Part shown: positions 35,901 through 45,560 of the stretch, one piece after another
How the letters are laid out: each line of letters opens with the position of its first letter
Position numbering within the stretch: position 1 is the stretch's first letter
Source: Gordionus sp. m RMFG-2023
Taxonomy: Eukaryota; Nematomorpha; Gordioida; Chordodea; Parachordodidae
NCBI RefSeq assembly: GCF_954871325.1
Contig: NC_088775.1
Coordinates: 8,161,561 to 8,225,560 of the forward strand
DNA length: 64,000 bases
Reading direction: 5' to 3'
Made by a program: the position numbers and the translations under genes
Notes under the pieces: generated by a model
Told to the model about the DNA's origin: nothing
Seen by the model: the letters and a program-made list of their open reading frames with translations, nothing else
The model's database searches: none

Positions 35901-38203
35901 ATATCTTATTAAAAATGGTCAGTTAAACACTTTATCATTAAATTAATTTAGAAATTATAAATCGGGATTATTTGATTGGACAAGTTGTGTGTGCCCATTG
36001 AACTCATTTGACACTTCATAATTACCGGGTTATTTAAAAAACAACAATATTATATAATCCGATACTAATTTTGGCTTTATTAATGAATGATCCTTCAACA
36101 CTTTCAAGATTGATTTTAAACTTTTTATCAAAGATAAACTAAATTTTCAAAACCAAATTGAATATACCATATTTTAATTTTATTTTTTGCATCAGGAGAT
36201 TTAAAAAAATCAGGATTTTAACAAATAAGCACTATCCAAAAAAATACCTGAAAGTATGTTATTCAAAAAAATTATTGGAATCCATTTAAAAAATGATTGA
36301 TACTGGATCATGACCTAAGCCTGTTAAAACCATAGTTTATTTTGGTAGTATTTGGTTCTTAAAATATGAGCCTCATCATTGAATGAAATGTGCTATTATT
36401 TCATACAATGACTCGATAATTGTAGGGAAAATAAAAAATTTCTAAAGCAAATTTAAAAAAAAAATTAATTAAAGCATATCTTTTATTAATCAAATGAAAC
36501 AAAAAGTTAGGCTAAATATATTCAGGCATAGTTATTCTATTAAATCCATAGGTGTAACCAGAAAGGACAAGGGGAAATCCCCCTAAGAAAATTTGCCTGT
36601 TCTCATGAATATTTTAAGCTAATAACCCCCTCCCCATCTTAGCCAAAGACCTATAAAGATTTACAATAACTTATGGGGAAAACTGACCTAATGGTGCTTC
36701 TACAACTGCTTGCCAAAATGTCATGTCTATGACTAAATCATATATGTATATGAGCATGTAAAAAAATAATTTTGTTTTTTTACATTGTGATCATATAAAA
36801 TCCTGCCTTTTTTTCAAAAAAAAATCAAATTAAATATTAAAAAAAGTCAGACTTTCACATCATATTCAAGTATGCATTCCCTGAAGTACTATATAAAAAG
36901 TTTATTACAAACCTTTTTAAAGTTTTTTCAGAGCTATCATTTTTGTTTTGCAATAGATTCTTTTCCTTTAATTTATTTATGTATGAAATATATATTAAAT
37001 TACTTTAAATGAATAACAAATTAGATGGCATTTATTTAAAAAAATTCTTTATTAAAAGTTAAAACATTTATAGGCTAAATATCAAAAATATTAAGTAGGT
37101 GTAATGGAATTACAGATGAAAGCCCCCTTGCAAATTTCAATTTGAAACTTTTCAAGGAGATTTCATGTAAAAGGCTTAATTTTTATTATAAAAAGAAAAA
37201 TGTAAGACCCTTTGAACCAAGTTGCCTACTAGGATAAAGTTTATTATTAAGGAGATCAGATTTTTTTTAATTTAAATCTATTATCAACTAGAATATCATA
37301 AATTTTTTATAATTATATATATCAATTTAATTATTATATTTACCTCACTAACTCTCGTTTTAAAATTTTTATCTATCAACTGAAATGCCTTCAACTTTTC
37401 ATCCTTGGCCTTCGAATTGTAACTGTAATCTCTTTTTATTTTTTTGTAGTCTTCTTTAATTTTAGCTAGTTCATGTTTGAGAGTTGTAGCCTCACTAGTC
37501 TTTTGATATTCCAAGGCAGATTTTTCCTAAAATTTATATATATCAAATTATACACTTAAAGTCATGGGTATTTAAAAAACTAATGAATATTTTTACCACA
37601 TAATAAAATTCTTGTTAAATGTTAAGGTTTAACTAAGCCAAACAACAGCCTTTATAATAGTAATAAACTGTGAAATCATATTCAAACATAAGGTTATTTA
37701 GCAAAATATAATGATCAATAAACAAATTATATATCATTCACCTTCAATTTATTATTCAAGTGCATAATTGTGTCTTCATATTCAGCTGTTTCAAGTGAAT
37801 GTTGTGATTTAAGCACATTAAAATCTATTTCTAAGCCAACTATTTTTACTGAATTGTGGATTAAATTAGTGAGTTTTGTAGTTTGATCTATTTTATTAAT
37901 AATAAATAAATGAATTCTTAAAATAAATAAAAGAATTTAAAAATAAATTTCAAATAGATTTTATGCAAATTTTAATTAAATTGTAAGATTAAGATCTACT
38001 TAACATATTTTTTGTATAAAATATTTAATTTTATATTACGGATATAAGATTAACAAACCTTGAAATATGCTGTTTAATTCCTTCAAGGTATCATTACTAT
38101 GAACTCCATGAGTTTCTATAGAATGCACTATTAATTCAGGAGTTTCAACTAAGGGAATTAGACTATCAAGATTGTCATCGTCATTTTTCGATTGCAAAGA
38201 CAT
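32990..38203 (-). CDS. Coiled-coil protein, ~408 aa, seven exons; function unknown
   Basis: Exons on the minus strand: 38203-38059, 37887-37742, 37526-37344, 36965-36913, 35835-35703, 35549-35377, 33383-32990. Every join has GT-AG ends and the phases (1,0,0,2,0,2) agree, leaving an open frame from ATG to TAA. The N-terminus is acidic ('MSLQSKNDDDNLDSLIPL'). Exons 2-7 are heptad-rich helix ('LKSLQNENDELKRTNKIL' continuing into 'NELSDKNYLIVNENENL' across the last intron), which supports that splice. A CKKC pair lies in exon 5. The C-terminal ~60 residues are polar, charged and probably disordered, ending 'NKERLTAAENSRLKDK'. No enzyme, membrane or signal segment is seen. By type it could be a cytoskeletal, centrosomal or kinetochore scaffold, but that is inference. 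A polyC run lies about 12 nt inside the last intron. Confidence 0.78.
35355..35366. repeat. 12-base G-run beside a 5' splice site
   Basis: The G-tract (C on the gene strand) lies just inside the last intron of the coiled-coil gene, close to donor GTATAC at 35376-35371. It is striking in this AT-rich setting, and similar 10-12-base G/C runs occur at 17.76, 21.19, 34.17 and 41.56 kb. Confidence 0.6.
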
Positions 38204-38922
38204 TTGAAACTTTTTTTAAAAAAATGGACCGAGTCTTACAAAAGCTTCATATTATAATATATTTGAATATGAACCTTTATATAGATCTGAGTTCAGTTTT
38301 TCCTGTGCAAGCTGATGCTACAAATGCAAATAATAGAATACCAGGAATAAAAACCATATTAATAATACTATAATATTAAAATTGAACATATTAATTTTTT
38401 GTTCTTTTAGATAAATCGAAATTCAATTGACATGAATATTAAATCTCAATATCGATAGTGATCATTTCAAGATTACACTAAAGACTTTAAACTTAAAATT
38501 AGGCACCTCCCACTCTTAAAATAATTAAATTCTATTCTCGGGTATTTGTTTTTTTTGCAAACTCTTCTTTTATTAGCTGGATATTTAAATAACAGTTCTC
38601 AGATTGTTGTTACAGGTACGTGCACTATGCTCAATAAACGTGTAGAGGGCTCCTCATTTTTTTTTTTCACCCATATTAATTTAGTTCCAGTTAGATGGAA
38701 ATGAGGAATAACTGAGATAGCTGTCCTGTATCTTCAACGTTGGGTATAAGCGCTATAAATCATGTATCACGTATATTTGAATAGAGTAGTTTTTTATAAT
38801 GGGACGATTGACATTTTGACAACTCTGTATTTCTGACATGCCAGATATCTAGTTATATTTATTATAATTTTTAAAATTTCAAATTATCCTTATTAATTAT
38901 CGTTTGATAAAATTATGAATGG
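38204..38922. other. Upstream region of the coiled-coil gene
   Basis: It would contain the promoter of the minus-strand gene starting at 38203. No TATA box or initiator can be picked reliably. A possible non-coding first exon cannot be excluded. No transposon end is seen. Confidence 0.35.
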
Positions 38923-38930
38923 TATAATAC

Positions 38931-39361
38931 AGAGTTGTACAAAAGATCTTCTTTGAAGATTTTTAAGCGAGATCTAGCTCAAAAATTTGAGCAAGATCTT
39001 TGAAGATCGTAAAATTTGAAGATCTTTTATTTTTTAAAAATTTTGTGTAACGATCTTCAAAGATCTCGCTGCGATCAACGATCTTCATGATATTTATTTT
39101 TTTACCCCTTTATTAAAAGCCCAGATATTTTTCAATTTTCATCAAGGCAGGAGGAGAGGTATAAAACATATAAGAAATATTATATTAATAAAATTGGAAA
39201 ACATCTGGGCTTTTAATAAAGGGGTAAAAAAATAAATATCATGAAGATCTTTGAAGATCGTTACACAAAATTTTTAAAAAATAAAAGATCTTCAAATTTT
39301 ACGATCTTCAAAAATCTAGATCTTTGAAGATCTTTTTATTTTGAGCAAATGTACAACTCTG
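38931..39361. mobile_element. Fold-back hAT-type MITE, GATC-rich
   Basis: Starts CAGAGTTGTACA and ends GTACAACTCTG, with a perfect 8-bp duplication GTATAATA at 38923-38930 and 39362-39369. Nearly the whole element is one long inverted repeat: each arm has 'tttaccc(c)tttattaaaagccc' and runs of 'gatcttcaaagatc', with a loop of about 60 bp near 39145-39200. The right arm lacks part of the GATC block present on the left. No coding capacity. The intact duplication points to a fairly recent insertion. Confidence 0.9.
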
Positions 39362-39369
39362 GTATAATA

Positions 39370-40112
39370 TATTATTTTAGTACATTATTTTAAATATAAT
39401 TACATTACTTATACTATAGATTTGCAAAATTGTTTTTATATACGAATATAATTTAGATGAATATAAGCAAAATATTCATAAAATAATAAAAGACATAAGT
39501 AATATTATTTTTATAATTATTTTAATATAACGATAATATAATAGAGAACAATATATTTGATGGAACTCATCTCAACTCAACAATGTAGTAGTTTTAAGTA
39601 GTACATATTAATTTTATACATAAATTTTTTTAGACGAAAGTATTTTAGTTATTTAGAATCAATGAAAACAAAATAATTTATTATATAAATTTTGTATTTT
39701 ATGAAAGGAAATTTTCTTAATAATATTGCTGAAATAATTTCAAAAAAAAAAATTAAATCGATTCACTCGATTCCAATAATTATTCGAATAATTGGAATGA
39801 ATTTTCGTCATAAAATAAAAAGTACTCTAATACCTTGACAAATTTTTTTATTTCAAATTTAATTTTCAAAATAAAAAATTATTATAATAATCTGATGATA
39901 AAAATTATGTAATCAAGTTATAAACAAAATTAAAAAGTATAATTTGACTTTTATTTTTGGATATTATTTTCTTTAAAAACTGTTCTTTTTCTGCAAATGT
40001 ATTATCATATGCAATTAAGAGTATTGGAGGATATTGATTTTACAGAACAATCATAATCACTTATATTATTATTATTTATAAATAACTTCTACAAGTTATT
40101 TTTAAAATTAAT
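39370..40112. other. AT-rich DNA without recognisable gene
   Basis: Nothing supported between the fold-back element and the candidate LTR of the gypsy fossil. Confidence 0.4.
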
Positions 40113-40810
40113 TGTTACAGCGCGAGGTAGTCAATAAGTTCCTTTTACCAAACGACGCTCTTGGTTAAAGTGATATTGAGGGAAGAGATTTTGAATGTAA
40201 TATCAGCTAGTCATTCAAGGAAATACATGTATGAGGCAAAGAGATTTGGTTGGTGCCATGAAAAAAAAGGAAGAAATTCCTGAGTGTTTTTTTTTTGAAA
40301 ATTTAATATTGGAAGAGGATATAAAGAAGGAGAATATAAATAATTTTTAAGTTTAAATGAAACCAACAATTTTATTTGCTGATTGACCACACGTTTAGTC
40401 ATCAAAGATGCTGTTATAATGAGTTATATTATATTTATTATTAATGTTATAAATGTCATATACAAATCAATCATACATATATATACCAATTGTCATGTGG
40501 TAGAATACTTGATTTACATATACATATTAAATAAAGAAACTGTATATTGGCGACGTTCTTATTATCACTATAGAAGATAAACCAATTACTAGTGGTGAAT
40601 TGAATATATCAAATGAAACGAATAATATTAATCAAGTAAATAATATTATACAAATGAAATTTGAAAATTATGATTAACAAAAACTTTCAAGATTATATTG
40701 AATGTATAGATGATGTGTTGGAGGCAGGGTTGCCAGGTCAAAATTTTCAAATTGTGGGAGAAATTAGGTATTTTGTGGGAGAAATATAAAAATTGTGGGA
40801 GAAATTGCTA

Positions 40811-42695
40811 AAAAAATATAATAGTATATAAGTAATTTATATTGAAAATAATTTTTCTTTTTATATATTTAATTATAACATTTTATTGTCCAAAAAACAA
40901 CATCAGTATTGGAAACTGATTTAACCTCTAAACAATCTAAATCTCAAGAAGATGACTATCATGGTATATATAAATAAAAATATAAAATATGTATAATATT
41001 TAGGAAATTTATTTTTATTTTCTTAGATAAGTTCCACTTGCATTCAAATATTAATAATTTATTTAGTAAGGAAATAATTTTTATAATTATGCGCATTCTA
41101 TATTTTTAACTATCGTATTAAAATTAATGACAAATATTCTTAATTTACATTTGAAAATAATTATATAGGAATAAAAGCTTTAAAACGTATGTCTCCAAAA
41201 TATTCGCCGTCTATATCCGATTCGGATGAAACTGGAGATCTTTCTGAAAATAGTATTTATTTCTTATAATTTTTGAAAATAAGCATATAAAATTAGGATA
41301 TGTTTTTAGTTCATATAAATCATTTTTTTTAATAAAATAGCACTTTGATAATTAATTTTGCTTTAAATATCCTAACAAAATTGATTATCTTTTTATATTT
41401 TATATACTATAGAATCCGAGAAAGTCAATAAAAGAAGAAAATATATATGTAAATATAACAAGATATGGGAGCAAAAATATGTTTGGTTGATGAGGCTTAC
41501 AGGTAGCCATGCTAAATGTAGAATATGTTTTACAGTATTTAGTTACTACAATGGGGGGGGGGGAATATGATATTTTGCGATATTTCCCTTATTTGATGCA
41601 TCTGTTAAAATAGCATATGGATGCCCTTCTTTCAAATCGTCTAGAATTGACCTCTTGGATTCAGGTCCTAACACATTTGTGATAGCCTTGCTCATTTTTG
41701 TCCTACCACAAGTAAAGTTGGCACTTATTTTGGAGTCGTTAAATATTATGGGGAAGAGATTCGACCCACATTGTGATGACAGATAGCTCTGTGAATGTTG
41801 AACTACATGATATGAATATACAGTTTCCGCAATTGTAGTTGCATCTGTATTATTTATTATTTTTGGAGAATATTTTTGTATTGCAATAGACGTTGATAGA
41901 CTCCCCTGTACTGACTTATGCTTTGACGATTTTTGGTGTCGCAAAATATCATATTCCCCCCCATTGTAGTAACTAAATACTGTAAGACATATTCTACATT
42001 TAGCATGGCTACCTGTAAGCCTAATCAACCAAACATATTTTTTCTCCCATATCTTGTTATATTTACATATATATTTTCTTCTTTTATTGACTTTCTCGGA
42101 TTCTATAGTATATAAAATATAAAAAGATAATCAATTTTGTTAGGATATTTAAAGCAAAATTAATTATCAAAGTGCTATTTTATTAAAAAAATGATTTATA
42201 TGAACTAAAAACATATCCTAATTTTATATGCTTATTTTCAAAAATTATAAGAAATAAATACTATTTTCAGAAAGATCTCCAGTTTCATCCGAATCGGATA
42301 TAGACGGCGAATATTTTGGAGACATACGTTTTAAAGCTTTTATTCCTATATAATTATTTTCAAATGTAAATTAAGAATATTTGTCATTAATTTTAATACG
42401 ATAGTTAAAAATATAGAATGCGCATAATTATAAAAATTATTTCCTTACTAAATAAATTATTAATACTTGAATGCAAGTGGAACTTATCTAAGAAAATAAA
42501 AATAAATTTCCCAAATATTATATATATTTTTATTTATATATACCATGATAGTCATCTTCTTGAGATTTAGATTGTTTAGAGGTTAAAGCAGTTTCCAATA
42601 CTGATGTTGTTTTTTGGACAATAAAATGTTATAATTAAATATATAAAAAGAAAAATTATTTTCAATATAAATTACTTATATACTATTATATTTTA
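40811..42695. repeat. Fold-back palindrome inside the hAT element
   Basis: The left arm (about 40811-41580) is a near-identical inverted copy of the right arm (about 41938-42695). The arms contain the same three exons in opposite orientation: the small repeat exon, the 'IKALKRMSP' exon and the zinc-finger exon start. The ~360-bp spacer (41580-41938) holds the rest of the zinc-finger exon. A G-run (11 on the left, 8 on the right) lies close to the inner junction. Arm identity suggests a recent inverted duplication. Confidence 0.85.
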
Positions 42696-44028
42696 AAAAA
42701 TATATTATTAATATTAGAAGTAATATTTTTAAAAATTAGCAATGAAAGTGGAACTTAGAAAATATTATTATCCTAATCATCTTTAATCTAAGCTTAAGAA
42801 ATCCTAAATATTATACATATTTTATATTTTTATTTATATATACCATGATAGTCATCTTCTTGAGATTTAGATTGTTTAGAGGTTAAAGCAGTTTCCAATA
42901 ATGATGTTGTTTTTTGGACAATAAAATGTTATAATTAAATATATAAAAAGAAAAATTATTTTCAATATAAATTACTTATATACTATTATATTTTAAAAAA
43001 TATATTATTAATATTAGAAATAATATTTTTAAAAATTAGCAATGAAAGTGGAACTTAGAAAATATTATTATCCTAATCATCTTTAATCTAAGCTTAAGAA
43101 ATCCTAAATATTATACATATTTTATATTTTTATTTATATATACCATGATAGTCATCTTCTTGAGATTTAGATTGTTTAGAGGTTAAAGCAGTTTCCAATA
43201 CTGATGTTGTTTTTTGGACAATAAAATGTTATAATTAAATATATAAAAAGAAAAATTATTTTCAATATAAATTACTTATATACTATTATATTTTAAAAAA
43301 GATATTATTAATATTAGAAGTAATATTTTTAAAAATTTGCAATGAAAGTGGAACTTAGAAAATATTATTATCCTAATCATCTTTAATCTAAGCTTAAGAA
43401 ATCCTAAATATTATACATATTTTATATTTTTATTTATATATACCATGATAGTCATCTTCTTGAGATTTAGATTGTTTAGAGGTTAAAGCAGTTTCCAATA
43501 CTGATGTTGTTTTTTGGACAATAAAATGTTATAATTAAATATATAAAAAGAAAAATTATTTTCAATATAAATTACTTATATACTATTATATTTTAAAAAA
43601 TATATTATTAATATTAGAAGTAATATTTTTAAAAATTAGCAATGAAAGTGGAACTTAGAAAATATTATTATCCTAATCATCTTTAATCTAAGCTTAAGAA
43701 ATCCTAAATATTATACATATTTTATATTTTTATTTATATATACCATGATAGTCATCTTCTTGAGATTTAGATTGCTTTGAGGTTAAAGCACTAGTTTCCA
43801 ATACTGATGTTGTTTTTTGGACAATAAAATGTTATAATTAAATATATAAAAAGAAAAATTATTTTCAATATAAACTGTTTATGTACTATTATATATTTAT
43901 AATTATACATACTATATACATTAATTATACATACCACGAACACGATCACAAAGATGCTTAAGTTCCACCACCTCAGGAATCACTGGCACTGATTTCTTGA
44001 AGAAATTCTTAATTGATTTTTGTTTCAT
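41546..44028 (-). CDS. hAT transposase N-terminal half with PIP-box-like motif, exon array and zinc finger
   Basis: The proposed start is ATG at 44028. Exon 1 (44028-43935) encodes 'MKQKSIKNFFKKSVPV'; QKSIKNFF fits the PCNA-interacting box QxxIxxFF. Next come up to five copies of one small exon (see the separate entry), exon 42345-42262 ('GIKALKRMSPKYSPSISDSD') and exon 42102-41546. The last exon has a zinc-finger motif ('CRICLTVFSYYNGG', 'HQKSSKH') and then hAT N-terminal text ('AETVYSYHVVQHSQSY', 'CGRTKMSKAI', 'YAILTDASNKGN'). All joins are GT-AG in phase 1, so the frame is kept through every exon. The DDE core and hATC domain are missing because the fold-back junction cuts in after TDASN. 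Family assignment is from recognised motifs; splicing is inferred. Confidence 0.68.
42541..43860 (-). repeat. Tandem array of a 300-bp exon-containing unit (4 full plus 1 partial)
   Basis: The block starting 'taccatgatagtcatcttct' begins at 42541, 42841, 43141, 43441 and 43741, an exact 300-bp period with only a few differences between units. Each unit contains, on the minus strand, an acceptor (catCAG), 57 nt of open sequence (60 in the 43.74 unit) and a donor (GTATAT): 42600-42544, 42900-42844, 43200-43144, 43500-43444 and 43803-43744. In phase 1 each encodes 'VLETALTSKQSKSQEDDYH' (one extra Ser in the outermost copy). In the second unit the acceptor AG is changed to AT, which should make that copy skip. 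A sixth copy, plus strand, lies in the fold-back arm at 40907-40963. Confidence 0.88.
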
Positions 44029-44330
44029 ACCAGTTGAGGTTGTTGAGGTGCCAATACCAAATATGATGTTGCTTTTTGGACAATAAAACATATATATTTT
44101 AATTAAATATATAAAAATAAAAATTATTTTCAAAAAAAACTGCTTTTGTACTATTATTTATACACAGCTTATCGTCGATCTAGAATTGGAGTGATCCACT
44201 TGTGCCAACTGCCAATGTTTAAAATGAGAAAATCAACATTAAAGTTTAAAATCAAATACGCAAAGGATGGTGCAACCTTCTTTTTTTTCTTGCCAAAAAA
44301 ATGTCCTATTTTTGTTGTCCATTCCATAAG

Positions 44331-44478
44331 CATAACTATTTTGGTCTCCTTATTAAACCTCAAGATTATAAATTAAACTGAATCAGGTATATAATATTTA
44401 AAAACACAAATTTTACATAACTATTTTGGTCTCCTCTCCTTATTAAACTTAAAGATTATAAATTAAACTGATTGAGGT
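44331..44478. repeat. 88-bp direct duplication
   Basis: 'taactattttggtctcctta' through 'gattataaattaaactga' occurs at 44331-44385 and again at 44419-44472, about 88 bp apart, within the upstream part of the hAT element. Confidence 0.65.
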
Positions 44479-45560
44479 TAATATGCTATGTTTATTAATT
44501 GAGAGAAAAATTAAAAGTGAGAAATATAGGTTTAGCATAAATCTTGATTTAAAAAAATGATTTTTTTGATTTATATCAAAATGATAATAATTATTTAAAT
44601 AAATGTAAAAATCATATTAAAAAATTTGCCTAGGACTGGGGCATATTATAGAGAAAAAGTAATTTTTTAACATACATTCATTTAATTATATTACTATACA
44701 TTAATATCCAGTTTATTGATTAACAAAACAAGTACTTTCTAAGCTTATGCTTGTTATATTTTCAATATTATATATATTTGCCTATTTATAATAAATATTA
44801 ATTATTTATATATAAAAATATTTATATCTTACATTGATTTTAATAAATTTAAACAATGAATATTATAGTTATAAGAAAAAGTATGTTATTTATTATTTAC
44901 AAAAAGATTCAATCTAATTTGAAATAGATTTTATAAACTAATGAAGCTAAAAAATATCAATGTACATTTTTATTTGTAAGAGAATAATTCAAATTGTAGC
45001 ATGTTATAAAAAGTAAGATTTTATTTGGTTTTATTATAAAATGATGAGAAATGTGTGATAAAAAAAGGATGTTTGTATAAAAGATGACATGATAATCATA
45101 AAAACCATATGTGTTGTTAACAGCCATTTAAAATCATTTATTATGAAAATTTTATGAATGTTTAGTGCTTAATATAATATTTTAATTTTACAGTAAGATA
45201 AAATTATTAGCAAAATAGAACATTTTATTACTTAAATCTGTTTGGTATTATTGTTCACTTCTAAAAGTTCTATTCTTCTATGAAAATGTCGAGTGGAGCA
45301 CTGCAATTATAGAATCTAGATAACGATATAAAATATATTAAGTAATTTAAAATATATTTATAATAATTATACATACTTTTCTAACTTCAAATTTTGAAAA
45401 TGTCGAATGGATTGGATTGGTTGGATGGAGATTAGCGGAAAAATAAAATAAAAGAACTAGACATATTTTTCGAATAAATATTTAAAATTTATTTTAAAAA
45501 TAATCAAATACTGTCTCTCAAAATTATTATTTATATATTAAAAACATTAAAATGCTAAAA
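44479..45560. other. AT-rich interior of the hAT element
   Basis: No exon is recognised. It probably contains the promoter and leader of the minus-strand transposase gene. The phrase 'gaaaatgtcgaxtggA' occurs twice (about 45282 and 45398). Confidence 0.4.

Noticed and set aside
44169-44376. Frames on both strands just upstream of the hAT exon 1
   Set aside because: A Lys/Phe homopolymer run drives both; neither joins the exon array in frame with good splice sites, so an extra upstream exon was not called.
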